This document shows positions 1 through 9,057 of a stretch of DNA of 64,000 bases, in pieces. Origin of the DNA: Polyangia bacterium (GTDB lineage: Bacteria > Myxococcota_A > Polyangia > Fen-1088); the NCBI GenBank assembly GCA_036268875.1, contig DATATI010000072.1:52851-116850 (forward strand), given 5' to 3'. The translations under genes and the position numbers were made by a program. How positions within the stretch are numbered: the stretch's first letter is position 1; each line of letters begins with the position of its first letter. The notes beneath the pieces were generated by a model that was given only the letters and a program-made list of their open reading frames with translations, was not told the origin of the DNA and made no database searches.

Positions 1-2
1 CC

Positions 3-701
3 ATGGTGGGCGGCGGCTGGCAGTACGCCCGCGCGCACATCACCTGGTTCGCGCTGCAGTCGCCGAACAGCGCGCGCGCGCGAACGACCGCGCACGCGAC
101 AACGGCCCGTGCCACCGACAGGAACGAATCGCCGACGCCTCCGATGACGGTGGCCGCCGCAGATCCGACGCCCGCTCCGGTCAACGCCGCTGCCCTGCCT
201 GTCGCCGTCCCGACACCGGCCGTCGTCGCTGTCGAAGAGCCGGCGCCGGTTGAGTCGCCCTTGGTGAGGGCGCCCAGCTTCGAACGACAGCGTCACACCC
301 GCCGCGCCGAAGCCAAACGTCGGGTGGCTCGGGTAACTCGGGTGGCAATGACAAACAACCGTGAGAAGCCGGCCGCCGCGGACGCTGCGGCCGCACCCGC
401 GCGCGAACCGTCGACCGCGGTTGCGCTGCCAGCCGGCCCGGGTGCCGAGTTGCTGATCGAAGCGATGGAGGCTCGTCGCGAGGGCAGCATGACCCGCGCG
501 GCCCGCCTGCTGGCGGAATACCGCGACCGCTATCCGAACGGCGCGCTTCAAGAAGAGGCGCTGGCCTTGTCGCTGGAAGCAGCGGCCGTGCGCGGTGACA
601 GCGACGCGGCCTATGACTTCGCGCAAGAATATCTGCGTCGGTTCCCGGGCGGCCGTTTCCGCGAGCGCGTCCGCCAGGTGCTGAAGACACTGCCGCGCTG
701 A
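3..701 (+). CDS. TPR-tail protein of a FecR/sigma module, 5' partial
   Basis: The reading frame is open to the left edge, so the true start is probably outside the window. Residues 1-140 are an Ala/Pro/Thr-rich linker with a basic stretch (about 95-115). Residues 145-230 form an alpha-helical tail with two TPR-like helical pairs (LLIEAMEARREGSMTRAARL, then a segment ending FPGGRFRERVRQVL). This is the same tail type as in the FecR-TPR gene at 13862-15180, which follows an ECF sigma gene. I infer a periplasmic or anti-sigma-type regulator, with its sigma gene upstream of the window. Role not proven; the first 50 codons are the least certain. Confidence 0.6.
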   Translation: MVGGGWQYARAHITWFALQSPNSARARTTAHATTARATDRNESPTPPMTVAAADPTPAPVNAAALPVAVPTPAVVAVEEPAPVESPLVRAPSFERQRHTRRAEAKRRVARVTRVAMTNNREKPAAADAAAAPAREPSTAVALPAGPGAELLIEAMEARREGSMTRAARLLAEYRDRYPNGALQEEALALSLEAAAVRGDSDAAYDFAQEYLRRFPGGRFRERVRQVLKTLPR

Positions 702-708
702 TGTCTTG

Positions 709-1590
709 ATGTCTTTCGGCCGCACTTGTGTTCTGGGCCTTTGTGCCTGGAGCCTTGCGGCTTGCGATCGCACTCTGGAGATCGGCAAGAGCGCCGCCAT
801 CGTGCCCGGCAATGACGCCGGCATCGACGTCATTGCTCCCGTCGACGTCGGCTTGCCGCCGCCGGTCGACAGCGGGCCGCCAGCGGACAGCGGCCACGAT
901 CAAGTGACGGCGGAAACGCCACCGCAAACGTTGCTGTGGAAAAGCGATCTCGAGACCGACGACTTCTCCGAATGGACCCAAGGCGGTCCGACCATGGGCG
1001 GCCACTACAAAAACAATGACATCACGGCGACGCTGTCGACCGAGCAGGCACATTCCGGAACGCACGCCATCAAGATCAGCTTCGACACCTCGGACGGCGC
1101 CGCCGATCACCAAGCCGAGTTCTACCGCCAGGTCGAATCAACCCCGGCGTACTACAGCGCATGGTTCTATATCGACGGACCCCACACGCCGGCGACTTAC
1201 TGGTCGATCTTTTTCTTCTTCTACTCTCCGCCGGGGACCAATCCAACGCCGGGCCACGGACTGTGGGACGTCAACCTGAATACCAAGATGACGCCGGAGT
1301 TTTTCAACGAGACCAACATGGACACCATCCATTCGATGCCGGCGATGGCCTACCCCATCGGCACCTGGTTCCAGCTGGAGGCCTACTATTCTCACTTGCC
1401 GTCGAGCAATGGGCAGCTTCAGGTCTGGATGAACGGAATCCCGATCCTGAACATTCCCGATCTGGGCACCACTCCCAGCGACAACAACCTCTACTGGGCC
1501 ATCGGCAGCGACAACGATTCGATGACGCCGTCGAAGTGCACGATGTACATCGACGATGCCAAGATCTCGACCACGCGGGTCGGACCCTAG
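709..1590 (+). CDS. Secreted lipoprotein with lectin/glucanase-like beta-sandwich domain
   Basis: Starts at ATG 709, directly behind an in-frame TTG at 706 and 8 bases after the previous stop. The N-terminus is a lipoprotein signal (CVLGLCAWSLAAC), followed by an acidic/Pro linker with repeated DSG (about residues 30-70). Residues 75-290 look like a concanavalin A-like beta-sandwich of the polysaccharide-lyase or heparinase type: a conserved opening LLWKSDLETDDFSEW, a GTHAIKIS strand, and a WFQLEAYY/LQVWMNG pair typical of such domains. Probably surface-exposed and carbohydrate-binding or -cleaving. Close linkage to the TPR gene mirrors the FecR-lipoprotein pair at 13.9-16.2 kb. Substrate unknown. 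Confidence 0.65.
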   Translation: MSFGRTCVLGLCAWSLAACDRTLEIGKSAAIVPGNDAGIDVIAPVDVGLPPPVDSGPPADSGHDQVTAETPPQTLLWKSDLETDDFSEWTQGGPTMGGHYKNNDITATLSTEQAHSGTHAIKISFDTSDGAADHQAEFYRQVESTPAYYSAWFYIDGPHTPATYWSIFFFFYSPPGTNPTPGHGLWDVNLNTKMTPEFFNETNMDTIHSMPAMAYPIGTWFQLEAYYSHLPSSNGQLQVWMNGIPILNIPDLGTTPSDNNLYWAIGSDNDSMTPSKCTMYIDDAKISTTRVGP

Positions 1591-1648
1591 TTACCCGCGC
1601 CAGCGCTTGACGACTTTCAAGCCTTGGGCGCAGTCTTTCGCTTACAGC

Positions 1649-2803
1649 ATGAAAGCGACAGCAGCAGGTTTGTTGGGACGCTGCGGACGCGGGGGCTTCG
1701 GGACCGTGTGGGCGGCGATCGCGGCGATGACGGTAGCCACGCCGACCCTGGGCAGCCTTGGCTGCAGCAGCCAACTTCACGCGTCGACGGACGACGGCGG
1801 CACCGGTACGGGTGGCGCTGGCGCGACTGGCGGTGACGATGCGGCGGCGCCTTCCGACGCCAGCAATGGCGGCGACGGACCGCCGATGAACGGCACGCCC
1901 GGACACTGGGACACGCTGCCGGCCGTGCCTCGTCCGCGCTTTTACACCGGCGTGGGAGCGGCCGGCGGCAAGATCTACGTCGTCGGCGGAACCCTGGGTG
2001 GAACCGCCTTCGACACCGCCGCCGAACGCTTTTCCGTCGAGGTCTTCGATCCCCCCACCGGCGCCTGGAGCGCGCTGCCGAATCTCCCCAACGCGTTCAT
2101 CATTCCCAACGTCACCGGCGTGGGCGATCAGCTCTTCATCCTGGGCAGCTTGGACACCAATCTCGTCTATACCTACGACGCCACCGCCAACGCCTGGGTG
2201 GCCAAGCACTCGCTGCCAATTACGGGTGGCCGGGGCGGCGCCGCGGTTGGCGTTTCGGGCACGACCATCTACCTCGCTGGCGGCGTGGTCCGCGGCCTGT
2301 CGGCGAATATGCTGGACACCGGCGTGCGCCAGTCGACCCTGCTGGCCTATGACACCACCTCCGACACCTGGCAGACCCTGCCCGAGCTTCCGCTGGCCGT
2401 CGGCTATGCCACCGGCGCGGTGGTGAACAACCAGCTTTGGGTGATGGGCGGCAGCACCGACTTCGCGCGCACCGATCAGGTGCTGTCCTTCGACCTCGCC
2501 AAGCAACAGTGGGCCGCCCAGGCGCCGCTGCCGGTCGGCCTCAGCAGCGCCACCGGCGCGGCGATCGGCCAGCACATCTTCTTGATCGGCGGCATCGCCA
2601 CCGCCATTGGCCGCATCAACGGCGACACGCTGCAGATCGATCTGGCCACGTCGGCCTGGTCGACATTGGCGCCGCTGCCCACGCCGCGCTTCGCGATGGG
2701 TGCCGCCGTCGTGGGCGGCAAGATCTATGTCCCCACCGGCGAGGCCAGCACCGGCGACAACGTGTTCGGCCCGTCGGACGCCTTCGAAGTCTTCACCCCA
2801 TAA
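1649..2803 (+). CDS. Kelch-repeat beta-propeller lipoprotein
   Basis: The ORF is open from 1556, but ATG 1649 gives a sensible secretion signal (hydrophobic AIAAMTVATPTLGSLGC, a loose lipobox), while the upstream part overlaps the previous gene. After a Gly/Thr/Asp linker there are six kelch-type repeats, each with a two-Gly end such as IYVVGG, LFILG, IYLAGG, LWVMGG, IFLIGG and IYVPTGE, enough to close a six-bladed propeller. Kelch propellers of this kind are usually exported protein- or sugar-binding scaffolds, and no catalytic residues are evident. It is the third gene in a same-strand run of exported proteins. Family call firm, function unknown. Confidence 0.8.
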   Translation: MKATAAGLLGRCGRGGFGTVWAAIAAMTVATPTLGSLGCSSQLHASTDDGGTGTGGAGATGGDDAAAPSDASNGGDGPPMNGTPGHWDTLPAVPRPRFYTGVGAAGGKIYVVGGTLGGTAFDTAAERFSVEVFDPPTGAWSALPNLPNAFIIPNVTGVGDQLFILGSLDTNLVYTYDATANAWVAKHSLPITGGRGGAAVGVSGTTIYLAGGVVRGLSANMLDTGVRQSTLLAYDTTSDTWQTLPELPLAVGYATGAVVNNQLWVMGGSTDFARTDQVLSFDLAKQQWAAQAPLPVGLSSATGAAIGQHIFLIGGIATAIGRINGDTLQIDLATSAWSTLAPLPTPRFAMGAAVVGGKIYVPTGEASTGDNVFGPSDAFEVFTP

Positions 2804-2823
2804 GCGCGGCGGCGGCGCCGTGG

Positions 2824-3417
2824 TTACTTCGCGGCGCGGATGAACACGTTGTCGTCCACCGCCATGCTGTGGCAGTCGTTGCCACAGGTCGCGGTCGGCG
2901 ATTTGTCGTCGCCGATCCCGTCGGCCACCGGCTGCAGGGTGGCCAGCCGACCGATGCGTTCGTACCAGTACCAGGTGTTTGCGGCGGTCCCGGGCGCCAC
3001 CTTCACGGCGACGGCATAGCCATACGGTCCGTCGTTGGCGTCGAACAGCTCCTTGACCGATGCCGCGCCGACCGGATACGGCACGGTGTTACTGGCCAGC
3101 AGTAGATCGTTCGTGCAGATGCGGTGCCGCCCGTGCGTGCCGATCAGCGTGGGCATCGCTGGAGCGGCCCGCGGGCTGGAGATCTGTTTTTCGCAGGTCC
3201 ACGCCTTGTACGTCCCGGCGGCCAGCCAGGGTTCAAGCTTGGCCTGTCCCAGCGGCGGCACCTGATCGGACGGCGGCGGTGGCCCCGTTGGGCTGTCCAC
3301 GCCGCCGCTGTCGACGGCCCCCGGAGGCGGCGACTTCGCGCCCGCGCTGCAAGCAGCGGCGACGACCGCGCAGGCGATCACGGCGGCGCTACGGAACCAA
3401 TTTGTACCCGGTGCCAT
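2824..3417 (-). CDS. Cytochrome P460-like lipoprotein with a CX3CH haem motif
   Basis: Start chosen at ATG 3417: it yields a 197-residue lipoprotein with signal [14 protein letters not shown], and overlaps the end of the response-regulator gene by 29 bases. A Pro/Asp/Gly linker is followed by a domain with the pattern of the P460 family ([41 protein letters not shown]). The C-terminal haem motif reads CGNDCH, that is C-x3-CH rather than the usual C-x2-CH; I checked this at codon level. P460-type proteins bind a c-type haem outside the cytoplasmic membrane and handle small redox substrates. It lies downstream of, and probably under, the two-component pair. Overall fold call is moderate; haem attachment is untested. 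Confidence 0.6.
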   Translation of the reverse strand: MAPGTNWFRSAAVIACAVVAAACSAGAKSPPPGAVDSGGVDSPTGPPPPSDQVPPLGQAKLEPWLAAGTYKAWTCEKQISSPRAAPAMPTLIGTHGRHRICTNDLLLASNTVPYPVGAASVKELFDANDGPYGYAVAVKVAPGTAANTWYWYERIGRLATLQPVADGIGDDKSPTATCGNDCHSMAVDDNVFIRAAK

Positions 3418-4096
3418 AGATGGTGACGATGTGGCGCGGTTTGGCGGCGTTCTCCTCGATCTTGCGGCGCAGCTTGACCACAAAGTTATCCACGCTGCGG
3501 GTGGAGGCGTTGCCCGAGACGCCCCAGATCTTGTCCAGGATCTCCTCGCGCGTGACCGGCTCGCCGGCGCGTTCGTGCAGCAGGCGCACCAGCTCGACCT
3601 CGTAGAACGACAGCGGGACGGTCTTGCCCTTGCGCAAAAGCTCGTGCTTGCGCGGGAAGATCACCGCGCCGCCGATCTCGATCTGATCGTCGACGGTGGC
3701 GGCGCGATAGAGGCGCCGAAAGATGGCGTTGATGCGCGCCACCAGCTCGCCGATGGAGAACGGCTTGGTGACGTAATCGTCGGCCCCGACGTCCAGCCCC
3801 CGGATCTTGTCCGTCTCCTGCGAGCGCGCGGTCAGCATGATGATGGGCAGCACCCGGTTGACGCTGCGGATCTCCTCGCACACCGAAAAGCCGTTGATGT
3901 CGGGCAACATCAGATCCAGCAGCACCAGGTCGGGCGCCCGCTCGCGCGCCAGTCGGACGCCGTCACGGCCAAGGCCGCTGGTGATGATCTCGAAGCCTTC
4001 GAACTCCAGCGCGTCGCGCAGGCCGCGCACCAGATCCGGCTCGTCTTCCACGATCAGAATGCGGCGGCGTCCCGCCGCGCCCGTGCTGGCTGTCAT
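3389..4096 (-). CDS. Two-component response regulator, OmpR/PhoB family
   Basis: Receiver domain at residues 11-125 with acidic pocket E17/D18, phospho-acceptor D61 ([10 protein letters not shown]), T89 and K111 (VTKPF). C-terminal winged helix (about 135-235) with the typical [23 protein letters not shown] and [15 protein letters not shown] segments, ending [10 protein letters not shown]. All catalytic residues are present, so it should be a phosphorylation-controlled DNA-binding regulator. It lies 9 bases after the histidine kinase gene and overlaps the P460-like gene, so one transcript for all three is likely. Target genes cannot be read from sequence. Confidence 0.93.
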   Translation of the reverse strand: MTASTGAAGRRRILIVEDEPDLVRGLRDALEFEGFEIITSGLGRDGVRLARERAPDLVLLDLMLPDINGFSVCEEIRSVNRVLPIIMLTARSQETDKIRGLDVGADDYVTKPFSIGELVARINAIFRRLYRAATVDDQIEIGGAVIFPRKHELLRKGKTVPLSFYEVELVRLLHERAGEPVTREEILDKIWGVSGNASTRSVDNFVVKLRRKIEENAAKPRHIVTIYGTGYKLVP

Positions 4097-4105
4097 CGCC
4101 TCTCG

Positions 4106-5797
4106 TCAGCTCCCTTGAATTTCCTTGGCGTCCACCGGCTCGACGGCCGTCTTGTCATATTCGCCGGCGTTCGTCGACGGCGGCGATGCGCCAGGGTCTG
4201 CCGCGGCCGCCGCGCGGTTCAGCAGCGGTGACGGCGTGGCCAGAGGGGCCGCCGGCACGAACACCGTGAAGGTGGCGCCTTGTCCGGCGCTGCTGGTCAC
4301 CGTCACGCGTCCACCGTGCGCCTCGGCGATGTGCTGCACCAGCGAAAGGCCGATGCCGCTGCCGCGCACGTTGCCGACGCGCGCGTTGCTCGCCCGATAG
4401 AAGCGCTCGAAGATTCGCTCCTGCTCCTCCTTGGCGATGCCGGGGCCGCGATCTTGCACCGCCAGGGCCACGCCGCCCGGCGCGCGTCCGAGGCGCACAA
4501 AAACCTCGCGGCCGTCGCTGGCGTACTTGACGGCGTTGTCCACCAGGTTCAGCAGCACCAGCGTCATGGCGTCGTCGTCCATGCGCACCAGCGGCAGCTC
4601 GGGATCGATCTCGGTGCGCAGGGCGATCTTCTCTTTTTCCAGGCGATAGCGGCAGACGTCCAAGGCCCGCTCGACCACCTCGTCCATCCGGCCCTCGTGA
4701 AAGCTGTAGCTGGCCTTTCCCCGTTCCAGCCGGGCAAAGTCCAGCACGTTGTCGATGAGGTGAGACAGACGCTCTGATTCGCGGGTGATGATGCCGGCGT
4801 ACTCGCGCGCCATGCCCGGTCCCTTGTGTTTGCCGGTGGCCAAAAGCTCGCCGAACATGCGAATCAGCGACAGCGGCGTCTTCAGCTCGTGCGACACGTT
4901 GGCGATGAAATCGCTTTTCAGCTGCGACGCCCGCCGCTCGGCGCGCACCGACAGCCACACCACGCCCAGACCCACGGCGATGATCACCGTCGACACCGGA
5001 ATCAGGAGCACGCCCAAGAGGCGCTCGGTCTCGGCCTGAGCGCGCAGCTCGTCGACGTTGCGCGGAGCGATCTGCACCCGCCAGGCGTACAGGGTCTTGC
5101 CGAAGGACGCGTCGTACAAGAACCGCGTGTCCTGGGCGGGCAGCGGCTGGCCCACCACTGATCGCGCCACCTCGTCCAGCACGGCGATGCGTCGCTTGCC
5201 CGACAGCGCCTCGACCTCTTCCGGCAGCCATTCCTTGATGACCAGCGGCAGGTTGATCCGCGCCGCCACGTAATAGTCGCCGCCCGCCTCGGTCTTCTTG
5301 CTGGCATAGGCGATCAGCACCGACTTGCCTTCGAACAGCTGGTGCAGGTGGCGAAAGTTACCGGGCTGGGTCGGCGTCCACGGTTTCAGCGACTTCCACT
5401 CCAGGCCCTTGACGTAATTTTGCCAGCGGTCGAGCTCGGCTTTGCGGTGGCGCGGATCGGGCGCCGGCGACAGCGCGCGGATGCGCAGGTTGCCGTCAAG
5501 AATGACGAAGGATTCGACCGCCACCGGCGGATCGGCCGGCGCCGGAACATCGGCCTGGCTGTCCGTCCATTCGATGCCCTGGAACAGATCGAAATCGACC
5601 TGGTCGATGCGATCCTGGATGCGGCCGATCAGCAGCTGCGCCAGCTCTTGGTTGCCCTCCATCAGCGACGCCTTGCTGCGCACCGAGGCCGCCACCGCGT
5701 AGCGATAGCCGTAATAAGCCAGGGCGACGGCTGCGACGATGATGGCCGGAAAAACCAGCGCCAGAATCAAGGACACGCGGGAGTCTCGTCGCAGCAC
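4106..5797 (-). CDS. Sensor histidine kinase with periplasmic sensor region
   Basis: GTG start at 5797. Transmembrane helices at about residues 8-33 and 260-284 flank a roughly 225-residue extracytoplasmic region with no family I recognise. Then come a short linker, the dimerisation box with phospho-acceptor H303 (VSHELKTPLS), the N box (LNLVDNAVKYA), G1 (DRGPGI) and G2 (GSGIGLSL). A disordered Pro/Ala tail closes the protein. It is a complete membrane HisKA/HATPase kinase and the evident partner of the regulator 9 bases downstream. The signal sensed is unknown; linkage to a P460-like cytochrome hints at redox or nitrogen-oxide chemistry (inference). Confidence 0.92.
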   Translation of the reverse strand: MLRRDSRVSLILALVFPAIIVAAVALAYYGYRYAVAASVRSKASLMEGNQELAQLLIGRIQDRIDQVDFDLFQGIEWTDSQADVPAPADPPVAVESFVILDGNLRIRALSPAPDPRHRKAELDRWQNYVKGLEWKSLKPWTPTQPGNFRHLHQLFEGKSVLIAYASKKTEAGGDYYVAARINLPLVIKEWLPEEVEALSGKRRIAVLDEVARSVVGQPLPAQDTRFLYDASFGKTLYAWRVQIAPRNVDELRAQAETERLLGVLLIPVSTVIIAVGLGVVWLSVRAERRASQLKSDFIANVSHELKTPLSLIRMFGELLATGKHKGPGMAREYAGIITRESERLSHLIDNVLDFARLERGKASYSFHEGRMDEVVERALDVCRYRLEKEKIALRTEIDPELPLVRMDDDAMTLVLLNLVDNAVKYASDGREVFVRLGRAPGGVALAVQDRGPGIAKEEQERIFERFYRASNARVGNVRGSGIGLSLVQHIAEAHGGRVTVTSSAGQGATFTVFVPAAPLATPSPLLNRAAAAADPGASPPSTNAGEYDKTAVEPVDAKEIQGS

Positions 5798-5856
5798 GCG
5801 TCTTTAGCATTGCACAACCGCCGACAGCCGGACCAGGAAACCACTAGACTGCCGCC

Positions 5857-6345
5857 ATGATTCCCCGAAGGCTTCCTCGCACGATGCGCCAGCGCTCGAA
5901 GTTCGGGCGTCTTCTCGAACGATGGTCGTACCAAGTGACGCTTTGGACCGGCAGCTCGACGGCGTTTGCCCTGGCGGTGCTGGTGATCGTGGGCTGGCTG
6001 GTGACCGGGCCGATCTTTCGTTTCTCCGACACCTGGCAGCTGGTCATCAATACAGGCACCACCATCGTGACGTTCCTGATGGTGTTCCTGATCCAGCGCT
6101 CGCAGAACAAGGATTCGCTGGCCATCCAGCTCAAGCTCAACGAGCTGGTGGCCGCCATGCAAGGGGCCAGCAATCACCTCATCGACGTCGAAGATCTGAC
6201 CGAACAGGAGCTGCGCGCTTTGCACCGTCACTATCGCAAGCTGGCGCAGATAGCCCGCCAGTCGGGCGACGTGCTGGCTTCGCACTCGATCGAGGAAGCA
6301 GCCCAGCGGGCACGACGAAAGCACCAGGCGCCCCCCGGTCTTTAA
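5857..6345 (+). CDS. Low-affinity iron permease family small membrane protein
   Basis: 162 residues. Two transmembrane helices (about 35-55, TAFALAVLVIVGWLVTG, and 64-82, VINTGTTIVTFLMVFLIQ) are followed by the family hallmark QRSQNKDSLAIQLKLNELVAA and a basic, helical C-terminus. This matches the bacterial family annotated as low-affinity Fe/Cu permease; transport has seldom been shown for the small bacterial members, so read the name as a family label. Divergent from the histidine kinase, with 59 bases between their starts. ATG 5857 chosen; ATG 5884 is an alternative in frame. Confidence 0.82.
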   Translation: MIPRRLPRTMRQRSKFGRLLERWSYQVTLWTGSSTAFALAVLVIVGWLVTGPIFRFSDTWQLVINTGTTIVTFLMVFLIQRSQNKDSLAIQLKLNELVAAMQGASNHLIDVEDLTEQELRALHRHYRKLAQIARQSGDVLASHSIEEAAQRARRKHQAPPGL

Positions 6346-6440
6346 AGTCGAGGCGCGCGCCGCGCCCGGTCTCACCAGCTGGCTGACCGGACGAAATCGG
6401 CCGGTTTGGCGCTTTTCAAGGCAGCCGGCCGATCTGCCGA

Positions 6441-9032
6441 TTGCCGGCCACAGTCGTGTGTCCGTCCGCCCTAACCCACACCAGCCCGCCCGCGGGTGAC
6501 GATCGCGTGCTCGAGCGCGGGGCGGCCATCGGGCGCTTCTTCGTCCTGGGCTTGCTGGGCAAAGGCGGCATGGGCGAGGTCTACGCCGCCCACGATCCGG
6601 AGCTGGATCGCAAGGTGGCGATCAAACTTCTGCGCGCCGGCGCGGCCAGCGAATCGCCCGAGGGCCGCCTGCGCCTGATGCGCGAAGCGCAGGCCATCGC
6701 CCGGGTCTCGCACCCGAGCGTGGTGGTGGTTTACGACGTCGGCATGTTCGGCGAGCGCGTGTTCATCGCCATGGAGTTGGTCGAAGGGCACACGCTGCGC
6801 TTCTGGGCACACGCCCAGCATCGGCCGTGGCCCGCGGTGGTTGACGTGTTCGCTGCCGCCGGTCGGGGACTGGCCGCCGCCCACGAACGCGATCTGGTCC
6901 ACCGTGATTTCAAGCCCGACAACGTGATGATCACCGCCGACGGCAAGGTGCGGGTCATGGACTTTGGTCTGGTGCAGATGCGCGGCGATCGCACCGGCGC
7001 GACACCCCTGCCGACGGCGGCGGCCGAGGCGCGCCGCACGCCCAGCGGCTTTCCGGCCGCGCGCCCCAGCCTCGAGATGACCGAAGAGGATTTGCTGGTC
7101 ACCCGGCCGTCCATCCTCGCCACGACGACCCCGTCTTCGCAGCCAGGCGGCGCCATTGGCCTCGAGCTGACCCGCGATGGAACGAGCATGGGAACGCCCG
7201 CATACATGTCGCCCGAGCAGTTTCGTAACCAGCCCACCGACGCGCGCACTGATCAGTTCAGCTTCTGCGTGTCCCTCTACGAGACCATCTACAGCGAAAG
7301 GCCCTTCGCCGGAACCAACGAGGCCGCGCTGGCCGACGCCGTGATCAACGAACACGTGCGTTCGGCGCCGCCCGGCAGCGATGTCCCCGACTGGGTTCGC
7401 GCGGCGTTGCTGCGCGGACTGCGCGCCGATCCCGACCAGCGCTGGCCGTCGATGAACGCCCTGCTGGACACGCTGGACAAGCACCCCGCCATCGAGAGCC
7501 GCCGCCGTTTTCTGGCCGCCGCCACCGACAAGTTGGCCGGCGTCTGGCACCTGCCGGGTGGCGCTGCCCTGGACACGCTGGCCCGCCGCGAGATGCGGCG
7601 GGCGTTCCTGGCCAGCGGGCGATCCTATGCCGGCACGGCGTTCGACCACGCCTGCGCCATCCTGGATCGTTATGCTCAGCGCTGGGCGCAGCTTTACGTC
7701 GAATCGTGCGAGGCCACCCACGTGCGCGCCGAGCAATCAGCCGAGGTGCTGGATCTGCGCATGGCTTGTCTGCAGGAAGGACTGCAGGATCTGGCGGCGC
7801 TGGTGCGGATGTTTCGCCAGGCCACCGCCGCCGCCGTCGACAATGCCGTCAACGCCGCCAACGCCCTGGGCAACCTCGAGCGCTGCGAGAACATCGAGCT
7901 TCTGCGCGCCGTCGTCCGTCCGCCCACCGACGCCGCCACCCGCGAACGGGTCGAAAGCCTGCGCCAGCGACTGGCCGACGTGCGCGCCCGGGGCCGCGTT
8001 GGCCGCATCGCCGAAGCCCTGACTGCGATGGCGCCGCTTGCGACCGAGGCGCGCGCCATCGGGTATGGGCCCCTTCTGGCCGACGTGCTGCACGCCTGCG
8101 CGCGGTTGCACGAAGATCAAGGCGCCACCGAAGAGGCCGCGCGCTTCAGCGAGGAGGCGTTCGGCATCGCCGTCGCTTGCCGGCACGACGAGGCGGCGGC
8201 GGAGATTGCCACGCTGATGGTGGGTTACACCCAGTTGCGGCCCATCGCCGCCGATACCTGGACCGTGGTGGCCGAAGCACTGCTGCGCCGGATCGGCGGA
8301 CACGATCAATTGTGGGGCTGGTTCTACAACAACCGCGGCATCGTTCGCAGCCTTCAGGGGCGACCGGAAGAAAGCCTCGAGGACCAGTACCTGGCCCTGC
8401 GCGCCAAGGAGAAGGTTCTGCAGCCCGATCACCCGGACATCGCCGTCACCGTGTGCAACATCGCCATCCGTCTGGACGATGCGGGGCGGCTGGACGAAGC
8501 GATCGAGCTCGGCCGGCGCGCGGTGGAGATCGGCGAGGCCGGCTTTGGTGGTGACCATCCACGCACGGCGCTTTTCCTGGCCAACTACAGCGAGCTTCTG
8601 GCGCACAGCGGGCGCGGCGCCGACAGCGCGCTGGCCGCCGCGCGTGCTCTGGACATCGTCGAACGGCAAGTTAATCCCGACAGCGTCCTGGTCTTCGTGG
8701 CCTTGACCTCGCTGGGCATCGCCCGGTTGATGGAAGGCAAGAACACCGAGGCGCTGGCGGCCCTCGAGCGCGCCGATCGGCTGGCTGATTCTGTCGCGCC
8801 ATCGTCCGCGTACCGGGCGCAGGTGCGTTTCGCTTTGGGCCGCGCGCTGTGGGAAAGCGGCCGCGATCGCGCCAAGGCGCTGGCCCTGGCAGCGACGGCA
8901 CGGCAGGACTACGAAGCCGCGGCGACCAGCGTGGTGGTCAGGCAGGAACTGGGTCAGATCGCGGCCTGGCTGGCCGAACGGGCGGCCGCGCCGATCGCCG
9001 CCCGACCGCCGCTGGTCGCTTCCAAACGTTGA
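6441..9032 (+). CDS. Serine/threonine protein kinase with C-terminal TPR region
   Basis: TTG start at 6441 (a GTG at 6456 is also in frame). Kinase domain about residues 33-340: glycine loop LGKGGMGEVY, lysine K62 (VAIK), catalytic HRDFKPDN with D156, DFG at 174-176, GTPAYMSPE ending at 259. The stretch from DFG to SPE is 86 residues, roughly 50 longer than normal, because of a Thr/Ser/Pro/Ala-rich insert in the activation segment. Residues about 350-850 are helical with TPR repeats (for example YNNRGIVRSLQGRPEESL and DIAVTVCNIAIRLDDAGRLDEAIELG). No transmembrane helix is evident. A typical Hanks-type cytosolic kinase with a protein-interaction tail; substrates unknown. Confidence 0.92.
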   Translation: MPATVVCPSALTHTSPPAGDDRVLERGAAIGRFFVLGLLGKGGMGEVYAAHDPELDRKVAIKLLRAGAASESPEGRLRLMREAQAIARVSHPSVVVVYDVGMFGERVFIAMELVEGHTLRFWAHAQHRPWPAVVDVFAAAGRGLAAAHERDLVHRDFKPDNVMITADGKVRVMDFGLVQMRGDRTGATPLPTAAAEARRTPSGFPAARPSLEMTEEDLLVTRPSILATTTPSSQPGGAIGLELTRDGTSMGTPAYMSPEQFRNQPTDARTDQFSFCVSLYETIYSERPFAGTNEAALADAVINEHVRSAPPGSDVPDWVRAALLRGLRADPDQRWPSMNALLDTLDKHPAIESRRRFLAAATDKLAGVWHLPGGAALDTLARREMRRAFLASGRSYAGTAFDHACAILDRYAQRWAQLYVESCEATHVRAEQSAEVLDLRMACLQEGLQDLAALVRMFRQATAAAVDNAVNAANALGNLERCENIELLRAVVRPPTDAATRERVESLRQRLADVRARGRVGRIAEALTAMAPLATEARAIGYGPLLADVLHACARLHEDQGATEEAARFSEEAFGIAVACRHDEAAAEIATLMVGYTQLRPIAADTWTVVAEALLRRIGGHDQLWGWFYNNRGIVRSLQGRPEESLEDQYLALRAKEKVLQPDHPDIAVTVCNIAIRLDDAGRLDEAIELGRRAVEIGEAGFGGDHPRTALFLANYSELLAHSGRGADSALAAARALDIVERQVNPDSVLVFVALTSLGIARLMEGKNTEALAALERADRLADSVAPSSAYRAQVRFALGRALWESGRDRAKALALAATARQDYEAAATSVVVRQELGQIAAWLAERAAAPIAARPPLVASKR

Positions 9033-9057
9033 ACGTCAGGCGACCGCGGGCGCGGCT

